Shown in pieces: positions 23,668 to 31,546 of a DNA stretch of 34,843 nt (the stretch's first letter is position 1; the number at the start of each line of letters is the position of its first letter). The DNA is from Phycisphaerales bacterium (GTDB taxonomy: Bacteria > Planctomycetota > Phycisphaerae > Phycisphaerales > SM1A02). Made by a program: the position numbers and the translations under genes. The notes below the pieces were generated by a model, which had not been told where the DNA came from, ran no database searches, and saw only the letters and a program-made list of their open reading frames with translations. The stretch spans positions 1 through 34,843 of the forward strand of contig RECV01000129.1 in assembly GCA_007693845.1 (NCBI GenBank). Direction: 5' to 3'.

Positions 23668-26244
23668 ATGAAGCAGGCCCGCGATTCCGACGAACGGATT
23701 GTTGCCGGGCGGATCGGCCATCCGCTCGGGCGCTGCCTGCCGCCACTCCTGCCGAGTTTGGCGATTGGGTTGTTTCTCCTTGCGGGCGTCCTTCCCCTGG
23801 CGGGCGCGGTGGAAGTTCTTCTGACGCAGCCGGGCTCGGGCTACGAAGCTCGCTCGCCATGGCAACTGCTGGCGACGAGCACGTATTGGGCAGGCCTTGT
23901 CGCGCTGCTCGCGGTGGTGATCGGCTGGGCCCCGGGGCGCTGGCTGGGCAGTCTGGTCCAACGCGGCGGCTTCATCCCACTGGCGGTCTTTCTACTGGTG
24001 CCGATCTGTCTGCCGGCGTACGTGATCTTCTTTGCGTGGTGGCAGTCCTGGCCGGCGGATACGTGGCTGTACCGCTGGGCGGTGGAGCACCAGCAGGTGC
24101 AACTGGTGCGTCACCTTACGCTGCTGCTCGGCATGACGTGCTGGTCGTGGCCGATCGTGAGCTGGTGCGTGGCGGCGTCGATGATGCAGACGCCCGCTCA
24201 GCGCGAGGAACTGCTCGCGATCGACGGCGTCTCGCGAATCGGGCGCGCGATCGACCGCTTCCGCCGTGACCGCAGCATGCTCACGCTGGGCGGATTGATC
24301 GTCTTTATTGCAACCTTCAACAACGTCACGTGTTTCGACCTCGCGGAGATTTTTACAGTCGGCAACGAGCTGCGCGCGATGAAGGCGACCGGGGCGAATG
24401 AGCGCGATGTGCTCGTGGCGGCGTTGCCCGCCGCCGGACTGACCATGTTTGGCGCGATCTTGATCTGGATCATGCTCGGTTCGACGCGCCGCCACGGTGA
24501 GTCGGCGGTGCGCGCCGCAGCCGCCGGATGGTCCGCTCGGGTGTGGACCGTTGTCCTCTGGACGATTTCGGTGGCGATCCCGCTCGGCCTGCTCGCGCGG
24601 AATCTCTGGCAGAGCCCCGGCGGCCGGACGCCCGCCATGCAGTGGCGCGAGTTCACCAGTTTCTACGGCACGGGACTGATGAACACGGTCATCATCGCGC
24701 TGATCACGGCCTCCTGCGCTGTGGTGATCGCGATGGGGCTGGCGTGGATGTGGCAGGATCGTCGCGCATGGGTGCGCGGCCTCGCGCACGCTCAGGCGAT
24801 CGTCTGGTTGATCCTGGCCGCGGTGCCCGGGTCACTCATCGGGGTCGCGCTGATCGCAACGTACAACCGCCCGATCGCATTCGCCGGTGCGGGGGTGGAT
24901 GAACTGATCTACCGTTCGCCGGCGATCCTCATCCTGGGGCATGTCGCGCGGTATGCGTTTCTGGGCGCCCTGTTCGGGCGATGGATGGCGATCCGCGAGC
25001 CGCGATCGATCGTGGAACTGCGGGCGATGGATGGCGCACGCCGGCTCCCCGCGTGGTGGCGCTCCGCGCGGCCGCGTATCATGGCAATGTGCGCAGCGAC
25101 CTTCGCGATCGTGTTGGTCATGTCGCTGAGCGAGATTCCTGTGACCGCCATGGTCCGGCCCCCCGGGTTTGACGCCATTACGACGAGCATCCTGAACGAC
25201 ATGCACTTTCAGCGGCCGCAAACGGTCATGTTCGCCACCGGTATCTTCTTCATGCTTGCGCTGATCGCGGCGTGCGTGACCGCACTGCTTTGGCGGCCGA
25301 CACGACGCGTGTTCCGGGTTGTCTCCGTCAGCATGCTCGCGATCGGCATGATGCTCGTGCTACCCGGTTGCGGCGAGATTGACCCGGAGAACGTGGACCC
25401 GCTGCGCACCGAGATGACCTTCGGCATTGCCGGCCGCGCGCTCGGGCAGTTCAACTATCCGCGCTCGATCGACATCGATTACGACCGTGAGGTAATCTAT
25501 ATCGTGGATCGCTCCGGTCGTGTGCAGCGATTCGATATGGAGGGCAATCCGCAGAAGGCGTGGACCTTGCCGGATTTCGAACTCGGCCAGCCGACGGGAA
25601 TCACCGTGGATGATCAGGGCCGGGTGATTCTGGCGGATACGCATTACTACCGCGTGCTGATCTTCGATCACGATGGCAACGAACTGCTTCGGTTCGGAGA
25701 GTACGGATTCGACGAAGGGCAGTTCCTGTACACAACGCGCGTCGGTGTCGGGCCGGAAGGCAAGCTGTACGTCGGGGAAACGGGTGGCAACGATCGCATT
25801 CAGGTCTTCAGCCCGGACGGCGAGTTCCTGTTCAGTTTCGGGCAGTTCGGTGCCGGGGAGGGTGAACTCAGCCGGCCGCAGGGCATGGCGTTCAACCGCG
25901 AAAAGACGCGCCTCTACGTCGCGGATGCGTGTAACCACCGGATCGCGGTCTACGAGCCGGACGGCACGCTGCTTCGCTACATCGGCGAGCCGGGCCGCGG
26001 TTTGGGACAGTTGTCCTACCCGTACGATGTGCTGGTGCTGGAGGATGAATCGTTGCTGGTCGTCGAGTTCCACAACAACCGACTTCAGAAGTTCCGCAAG
26101 GACGGCACGCCGGTCGGACTCTACGGCCGCATCGGGTTTCGCGATGGCGAAGTGCAGTATCCGTGGTCGGTGGCGGGAAATCTCGATCGCATCTACGTGG
26201 TGGATTCGGGCAACAATCGTGTGCAGCGGGCGCGAACGCCGTGA
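23668..26244 (+). CDS. ABC permease (two-domain, FbpB-like) fused to an NHL beta-propeller
   Basis: An uninterrupted 858-aa frame from ATG 23668. Residues about 25-540 are a two-unit permease of the FbpB kind with about 12 membrane helices; the ATPase-docking loops read EELLAIDGVSRIGRAIDRFR and VELRAMDGARRLPAWWRSA. Residues 548-568, VFRVVSVSMLAIGMMLVLPG then Cys568, look exactly like a lipoprotein signal peptide with lipobox LPGC. Residues about 580-857 contain six NHL-type repeats (RSGRVQRFDMEGN, NDRIQVFSPDGE, CNHRIAVYEPDGT, NNRLQKFRKDGT among them), enough for one propeller. GTG 25309 and ATG 25333 could be internal starts for a separate NHL lipoprotein, but neither has a ribosome site, and there is no stop between the parts. 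The partner is the binding protein just upstream. The start has no Shine-Dalgarno site. Confidence 0.85.
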   Translation: MKQARDSDERIVAGRIGHPLGRCLPPLLPSLAIGLFLLAGVLPLAGAVEVLLTQPGSGYEARSPWQLLATSTYWAGLVALLAVVIGWAPGRWLGSLVQRGGFIPLAVFLLVPICLPAYVIFFAWWQSWPADTWLYRWAVEHQQVQLVRHLTLLLGMTCWSWPIVSWCVAASMMQTPAQREELLAIDGVSRIGRAIDRFRRDRSMLTLGGLIVFIATFNNVTCFDLAEIFTVGNELRAMKATGANERDVLVAALPAAGLTMFGAILIWIMLGSTRRHGESAVRAAAAGWSARVWTVVLWTISVAIPLGLLARNLWQSPGGRTPAMQWREFTSFYGTGLMNTVIIALITASCAVVIAMGLAWMWQDRRAWVRGLAHAQAIVWLILAAVPGSLIGVALIATYNRPIAFAGAGVDELIYRSPAILILGHVARYAFLGALFGRWMAIREPRSIVELRAMDGARRLPAWWRSARPRIMAMCAATFAIVLVMSLSEIPVTAMVRPPGFDAITTSILNDMHFQRPQTVMFATGIFFMLALIAACVTALLWRPTRRVFRVVSVSMLAIGMMLVLPGCGEIDPENVDPLRTEMTFGIAGRALGQFNYPRSIDIDYDREVIYIVDRSGRVQRFDMEGNPQKAWTLPDFELGQPTGITVDDQGRVILADTHYYRVLIFDHDGNELLRFGEYGFDEGQFLYTTRVGVGPEGKLYVGETGGNDRIQVFSPDGEFLFSFGQFGAGEGELSRPQGMAFNREKTRLYVADACNHRIAVYEPDGTLLRYIGEPGRGLGQLSYPYDVLVLEDESLLVVEFHNNRLQKFRKDGTPVGLYGRIGFRDGEVQYPWSVAGNLDRIYVVDSGNNRVQRARTP

Positions 26245-26438
26245 GGCGTGATTGGATATTCGTGAATCGGTCACCGGCGATCGGATGCGTGGCCAGTGGC
26301 GTATCGAAAGAGAAGCCGGGGAGAGAATCCAATGCGCCCAGTTGCTTTTTGCGGGCGTTCGGTGCGGATTTGCCTTACTATTGCCCACAGCAAACGCCCG
26401 TTGCCTGACCTCGCCAGCCCATCTTTCGGGAGCTCGCC

Positions 26439-29400
26439 ATGGACGGAGGATTGCCGCTTCAGTTTGAACAGCCGCTCGGGCTGCTGTTGTTGCTGCTGAT
26501 TATTCCGGCGCTTCTGATCGCCCGGCGGAGCGTGGGGATGCAGTCGCCCGTGCGCGCGACGGTGATCTTTTTCTTTCGCGTCCTCGTGATCCTGCTGATC
26601 ACCGCGGCCCTGGCCCATCCGAACTGGGAACAGCGGGGGGAAGGACTGACCGTTACGGTGGTCCTGGACCGCAGCCATTCGATCCCGATGCGATTGCGCG
26701 ATCGCGCGGAGCAGTTTCTGCGTGAGGCCAGTGAGCACCGTGAACCGGAGGACCGTCTCGGCTCGATCATCGTGGGCCGCGATGCAACGATCACCGCGAT
26801 GCCCGATCGGCTCTCTGCCGTCACCAGCGGGCTCGACGATGTGGATCGCAGCGCGACGAACCTCGCAGGGGGACTGCGTCTCGCGCTGGCCATCGCGCCG
26901 GACGATACCGCGAACCGGATCGTGATCGCTTCTGACGGCAACGAGACAATCGATTCAGTGTTGTCAGCGGCGGAACTGGCGCGCGCGAACAACGTGCCGG
27001 TCGATGTTCTCCCGCTGGAATTCAGCTACGAGAACGAAGTGCTCTTCGAGCGGATCATGGCGCCGGCCCGGGCACGGAAAGGGCAGACCGTCAACGTGCG
27101 CATGGTGCTGCGCAGTCAGCGCGAAGCGTCCGGCATGATCTACTTGCGCAAAAATGACGAGCCGCTTGATCTGGACCCCGATGAACCGGGGATGGGCCGG
27201 CACGTTGAGCTGTCACCCGGCGTGTCGGTGTTCCCCGTGACGATCCGGCTGGATGACCCCGGCCCCGCGCAATTCAGCGCGACCTTTGAGCCCGACTCCT
27301 CGGATATGGACACGCTGCCCCAGAACAACCACGCGATGGCGGTGACGTTCGTGGCCGGCGAAGGGCGCATCCTCGTGCTTGATGATTCGGAAATCGAATC
27401 CGCGAATCTCGTGCGCGCACTGCAGGAAAGCGATCTGGCGGTCGATGTCGAACCGCCGCAGGCATTGGCGGGAGGGCTGGTCTTTCTCAGCGCGTACGAT
27501 GCGGTCATTCTCGCCAACGTGCCACGCTGGGCGTTTGACGATGAGCAGGATCGCATGCTGCACGCGTACGTTCACGATCTTGGGGGCGGCCTGATCATGC
27601 TTGGCGGGCCGGAATCCTTCGGTGCCGGCGGATGGATTGACTCTGAAACCGCGCGAGTCTTGCCCGTGCGTCTGGACCCGCCGCAGACGCGACAGATGCC
27701 GCGCGGCGCGCTCACGCTGGTCATGCACTCCTGCGAAATGCCGCAGGGCAATTACTGGGGACAGGAAGTCGCCCGCGCGGCGATCAACGCGCTGAGCCGG
27801 CAGGACTATATCGGCATCGTCGAGTACGACTGGCGCGTGCGCGATAATCAGGGCGCGACCTGGGCGTTTCCGATTCAGGTAGCCGGGAACAAGCAGGCCG
27901 CCATCGCCGCGACCCGGCAACTGGTGGTCGGCGACACCAAGGACTTCGGCCCGCTCCTGCGCATCACGCATGAGGGCATGCAACCGCTCCGCGCCGGCCA
28001 GAAGCATGTCATCATCATTTCCGACGGCGACCCCCAGCCGCCCCCGCCATCACTCCTTCGCCAATTCGTGCAGGATAAGATCACCATCACCACCGTCATG
28101 GTCATCGGCCACGGCAGCGAGGCGGATCGGCAGAAGATGCGCGCGATTGCGGAGACGACCGGCGGTCGGTTCTATCACATCATGAACCCGAACCAACTGC
28201 CGCAGATCTTCATCAAGGAAGCGCAGCTTGTTTCCCGATCACTGATTCAGGAAGGTGAGCTCTTTCAGCCGCAGGTGGTCAGCCGCCTGCCCGGCCCGGT
28301 GGAAGGATACGACGCCGTGCCGGCCGTGGATGGATACGTGCTGACCGCCATGCGCGAAGGATTGAGCCAGACGCCGATTGTTCTCGCGACCAGCGAAGGT
28401 GAGGATCCGATCTTCGCGCACTGGAATTACGGCCTCGGCAAATCGCTGGCGTATACCTCCGACGTGATGGGCCGGTGGGGTGAGCGCTGGGCGACCTGGG
28501 CGGAGTTCAAGGCGTTCTGGACGCAGGCCGTTCGCTGGTCGATGCGGCCGAGTTCGCCGGCCAACTTCAACATCAACACGCGGGTCGATGGCGATCGGGC
28601 CGTGGTCGAAGTCGAGGCGCTCGATACCGATGCGTCGTTCCTCAACTTTCTGCGCATGCGGGCTGCAATGATCCAGCCCGACGGCAGCGCTGAGCCGCTG
28701 ACCTTGCAACAGGTCGGCCCCGGGCGCTATCGCGGTGAGTTCGAGATCAGCGATGAAGGCGCGTATCTGATCAATGTCAACTACGCCGCCGGCGCGGATG
28801 AAGAAAGCCAGGGCAATCTGCAGGCGGCGGTGACGGTGCCGTATTCGCAGGAGTATCGCGCCGTTTCGCACAATGCGGCACTGTTGCGTCAACTGGCGGA
28901 GATGACCGGCGGGCGGGTGTTGTCCGCGACGGCGAATCCGGCCGACGCATTGCTCTACGACCGGGCCGCGCTCGAAGTGCCCCGAAGCCCGAAGGCGATC
29001 TGGGATCTGCTGGCGATCCTCGCCGCGATTCTGTTCCTGTTCGATGTCGCCTCACGACGGCTGGCGATTGACGGCGCGAAGGTTCTCGCCGCGATGCGGA
29101 GCGCGGTCGGCCGACGTGATGAGGTGCAGGGCAGCACGGTTGAAGCGTGGAAAAAGGCGCGCGGCCAGGTCTCGCACCGTAAACCGACAGCGGAGAAGAA
29201 GGACGCGGACGCGCCGGATGGTTCCGCGCGATTTGAGGCGAGCGATGAAGACGCCGCCAGCGCGATCGACGTCGGTGCGGCAGAGTCGGCCGGCAAGGGC
29301 AAGTCCGACCCGAACGCGCCGTCCAAGCCGCAATCGAAACCCGCCGACACGCCGCAGCAGGATGAAGGCGAGTACACCTCTCGTCTGCTTGCCGCGAAAC

Positions 29401-29465
29401 GACGCGCCCAGCAGCAGAAGGAAAAGGGCAAGGATGCTGATGGCAGCGGGGGAGGGAACACGTGA
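26439..29465 (+). CDS. Large membrane VWA / glutamine-amidotransferase-like protein
   Basis: A 1008-aa protein starting at ATG 26439 with GGGAG 6 nt upstream. Two N-terminal membrane helices (LGLLLLLLIIPALLIA, VIFFFRVLVILLITAALA) are followed by a VWA domain with metal site Asp77-Arg-Ser-His-Ser81, Thr in SATNLAGGL and ASDGNE. Next is a class I glutamine-amidotransferase-like part (YDAVILANVPRW, DLGGGLIMLGGPESFGAGGW) without an evident catalytic Cys. A second VWA-like region starts LTLVMHSCEM, where the metal-binding Asp is missing, but keeps IIISDGD. A beta-rich region, a C-terminal helix (IWDLLAILAAILFLFDVASR) and a Lys/Asp/Ala-rich tail end the protein. This layout is known from planctomycete MoxR/VWA loci. 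Its stop overlaps the start of the moxR gene (GTGA). A TACTAT at 26376-26381 may be a -10. Confidence 0.88.
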   Translation: MDGGLPLQFEQPLGLLLLLLIIPALLIARRSVGMQSPVRATVIFFFRVLVILLITAALAHPNWEQRGEGLTVTVVLDRSHSIPMRLRDRAEQFLREASEHREPEDRLGSIIVGRDATITAMPDRLSAVTSGLDDVDRSATNLAGGLRLALAIAPDDTANRIVIASDGNETIDSVLSAAELARANNVPVDVLPLEFSYENEVLFERIMAPARARKGQTVNVRMVLRSQREASGMIYLRKNDEPLDLDPDEPGMGRHVELSPGVSVFPVTIRLDDPGPAQFSATFEPDSSDMDTLPQNNHAMAVTFVAGEGRILVLDDSEIESANLVRALQESDLAVDVEPPQALAGGLVFLSAYDAVILANVPRWAFDDEQDRMLHAYVHDLGGGLIMLGGPESFGAGGWIDSETARVLPVRLDPPQTRQMPRGALTLVMHSCEMPQGNYWGQEVARAAINALSRQDYIGIVEYDWRVRDNQGATWAFPIQVAGNKQAAIAATRQLVVGDTKDFGPLLRITHEGMQPLRAGQKHVIIISDGDPQPPPPSLLRQFVQDKITITTVMVIGHGSEADRQKMRAIAETTGGRFYHIMNPNQLPQIFIKEAQLVSRSLIQEGELFQPQVVSRLPGPVEGYDAVPAVDGYVLTAMREGLSQTPIVLATSEGEDPIFAHWNYGLGKSLAYTSDVMGRWGERWATWAEFKAFWTQAVRWSMRPSSPANFNINTRVDGDRAVVEVEALDTDASFLNFLRMRAAMIQPDGSAEPLTLQQVGPGRYRGEFEISDEGAYLINVNYAAGADEESQGNLQAAVTVPYSQEYRAVSHNAALLRQLAEMTGGRVLSATANPADALLYDRAALEVPRSPKAIWDLLAILAAILFLFDVASRRLAIDGAKVLAAMRSAVGRRDEVQGSTVEAWKKARGQVSHRKPTAEKKDADAPDGSARFEASDEDAASAIDVGAAESAGKGKSDPNAPSKPQSKPADTPQQDEGEYTSRLLAAKRRAQQQKEKGKDADGSGGGNT

Positions 29466-30523
29466 CGATGACGGTGGCGGCGGACTTCTCCAAAATCAGT
29501 GCAGCGCTGGGAACCTCGTTCAATGACATTGACTCGGCGAAACGCGCGTGCGCTTCGTTCCGGGAGGTTTATGCCGAACTACGCCGCGCGGTCGGCGAGA
29601 TCATCGTCGGTCAGGAGACGATCGTCGAGCAGGCCTTGATCGCGCTCTTTGCCGATGGTCATATTCTGCTTGAAGGCGTGCCGGGACTGGGCAAGACGCT
29701 GCTCGTGAGCACGCTCGGGCGCGTCTTGAGTCTGCCTTACGCGCGGATTCAGTTCACGCCGGACATCATGCCGGCTGACATCACCGGCACCAGCATCGTG
29801 ATCGACGATGAGAAGACCGGCAAGCGCACGTTCGAGTTTCGTCCCGGGCCGATCTTTCACCAACTCGTGCTCGCTGATGAAATCAACCGCGCCACGCCCA
29901 AGAGTCAGGCGGCCCTGCTGGAAGCCATGCAGGAACGTTCGGTGACGACGGCCGGGCAGACGCATCCGCTCGTGCGGCCGTTTTTCGTGATGGCGACCCA
30001 GAACCCGGTCGAGCAGGAGGGGACGTACCCGCTGCCGGAGGCGCAGCTCGATCGGTTCCTTTTCAAGATCGTTGTGCCGTACACCGACCGTCAGGAACTG
30101 AACACGATTCTCGAACGTACCACGCGGAATCGTGAAGTTGACCTGCAGCCGGTTCTGGATGGTGCGTCGATTATGCACGCCCAACGTTTGGCGCGGCGGA
30201 TCGTCGTCGCGCCGCAGGTGCAGGATTACATCATCCGGCTGGTGCTCTCGACGCATCCGACCGGGCCGCTCATTTCGGAAGAGCTGAAGACGTTCATTCG
30301 CGTCGGCGTGAGTCCGCGCGGCGCGCAGTCGTTGATCTCGGCCGCCAAGGTCAAGGCCCTCATCGACGGCCGATACGCGATCGCGATTCGTGATGTGCAC
30401 GAGATCGCTCGTGCGGCACTTCGACATCGGATCGTTCGAACGTTCGAAGCTGAGGCGGAGAACGTCACGCCGGACGATATCATTGAGAAACTGATCCGCC
30501 ACGTTCCCCGTGAAGCGGACTGA
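29462..30523 (+). CDS. moxR: MoxR-family AAA+ ATPase
   Basis: A 353-aa AAA+ ATPase. GTG 29462 is preferred since GGAGGG (29451-29456) is 5 nt upstream and the GTG overlaps the stop of the VWA gene (GTGA); ATG 29468 is possible. Walker A is GVPGLGKT with Lys78, Walker B is LVLADEINRA with Asp139-Glu140, sensor 1 is MATQNPVEQEGTYPLPEAQLDRF, and the C-terminal helical lid follows with sensor 2 near VSPRGAQSLI. MoxR proteins work with VWA proteins as chaperones in metal insertion, complex maturation or envelope stress; the client here is unknown. DUF58 and a second VWA protein follow directly. Confidence 0.97.
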   Translation: MTMTVAADFSKISAALGTSFNDIDSAKRACASFREVYAELRRAVGEIIVGQETIVEQALIALFADGHILLEGVPGLGKTLLVSTLGRVLSLPYARIQFTPDIMPADITGTSIVIDDEKTGKRTFEFRPGPIFHQLVLADEINRATPKSQAALLEAMQERSVTTAGQTHPLVRPFFVMATQNPVEQEGTYPLPEAQLDRFLFKIVVPYTDRQELNTILERTTRNREVDLQPVLDGASIMHAQRLARRIVVAPQVQDYIIRLVLSTHPTGPLISEELKTFIRVGVSPRGAQSLISAAKVKALIDGRYAIAIRDVHEIARAALRHRIVRTFEAEAENVTPDDIIEKLIRHVPREAD

Positions 30524-30546
30524 ATGCAGGATTTGACGGGAGCGAT

Positions 30547-31476
30547 ATGAGCCAGTTCGGCGTGCCAACCGAGACCCCGCCCCGACGTGTGGATGAGCTG
30601 ATCAGCAGTGAGCTGATGGCCAAGCTCAACCAGGTCGATGTTTTCAGCAAGAAGATCTTTGCGGGCAAGCTGCAGGGTGAACGTCGCAGCAAGAAACGCG
30701 GGCAGAGCGTGGAGTTCGCGGACTACCGGCATTACACGCACGGCGATGACCTGCGCTTCGTCGACTGGAACATCTTCGCCCGGCTCGACAAGCTCTTCAT
30801 CAAAATGTTTCTCGAAGAGGAAGACCTTTCACTCGTCATCGCTATCGACAGCAGTAAGTCGATGCACTGGGGAAATCCATCCAAGTTCATCTACGCTCAG
30901 AAGCTGGCGATGGCGCTCGGGTACATCGGACTCGTCAACCAGAATCGGGTTTCGCTCTTTTCCTTCAACTCCGGCGGTCTCTTGCCGCTGACCAATCTGC
31001 GCGGCGGACGCCGCGTGCAGGAAATGGGGGCGTGGCTGCTCAAGCTGGAAGCCGAAGGCGGCAGCGGTTTCGACGACGCCATGCGGTCGATCTCCATGAC
31101 GCGCCAGGGCAAGGGCGTGATGCTGATCCTGTCGGACTTCCTGTTCAAGGAGGGCTACGAAAAAGGCCTGCGCTATCTCGCCGGCGGGGGATACGACACG
31201 TTCTGCATGCAACTGCTTTCGCCCGAAGAAATCGATCCCGGCGCGGCCGGCCTGCAGGGCGATCTGCGCCTGACCGATATCGAGGACGATGACGTCGCGG
31301 AAGTGACCGTCAGCGGCGCGCTGTTGAAAAAATACAAGGACAATCTCAACGCCTACTGCGGCAAACTGCGCGAGTTCTGTGTCCGCCGCGGCATGATGCA
31401 CATGACGATCGACTCGAAGACCGACCTCAACGTGCTGCTCATGGACTATCTGCGTAAACGGGGGCTGTTGCGGTGA
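30547..31476 (+). CDS. DUF58 protein with a VWA-like metal site
   Basis: A 309-aa DUF58 protein with start ATG 30547, GGGAG 4-6 nt upstream, 23 nt after moxR. The DUF58 core is VEFADYRHYTHGDDLRFVDW and NIFARLDKLFIKMFLEEED, then LSLVIAIDSSKSMHW: Asp101-Ser-Ser-Lys-Ser105 is an intact DxSxS metal-ion site. SFNSGGLLPLTNLRGGRRVQ and MLILSDFLFKEGYEKGL complete the VWA-like fold. No membrane segment is seen, so it is probably a cytoplasmic partner of MoxR, as usual for this gene order. It is likely co-transcribed with its neighbours. Confidence 0.95.
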   Translation: MSQFGVPTETPPRRVDELISSELMAKLNQVDVFSKKIFAGKLQGERRSKKRGQSVEFADYRHYTHGDDLRFVDWNIFARLDKLFIKMFLEEEDLSLVIAIDSSKSMHWGNPSKFIYAQKLAMALGYIGLVNQNRVSLFSFNSGGLLPLTNLRGGRRVQEMGAWLLKLEAEGGSGFDDAMRSISMTRQGKGVMLILSDFLFKEGYEKGLRYLAGGGYDTFCMQLLSPEEIDPGAAGLQGDLRLTDIEDDDVAEVTVSGALLKKYKDNLNAYCGKLREFCVRRGMMHMTIDSKTDLNVLLMDYLRKRGLLR

Positions 31477-31546
31477 GATTTCGGAATGTCGAGACGGCGC
31501 CAAGGCCGGGTGATTCACTGACGCTTCAAGCAGGGGGACAGACCGC

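Noticed and set aside
24992-25221. Separate genes on the minus strand within the permease region
   Set aside because: They are Arg/His-rich shadow frames of the permease helices.
29579-30568. 329-codon minus-strand open frame opposite moxR
   Set aside because: MoxR has complete Walker motifs on the plus strand; the antisense frame has no recognisable domain and an Arg/His-rich composition.
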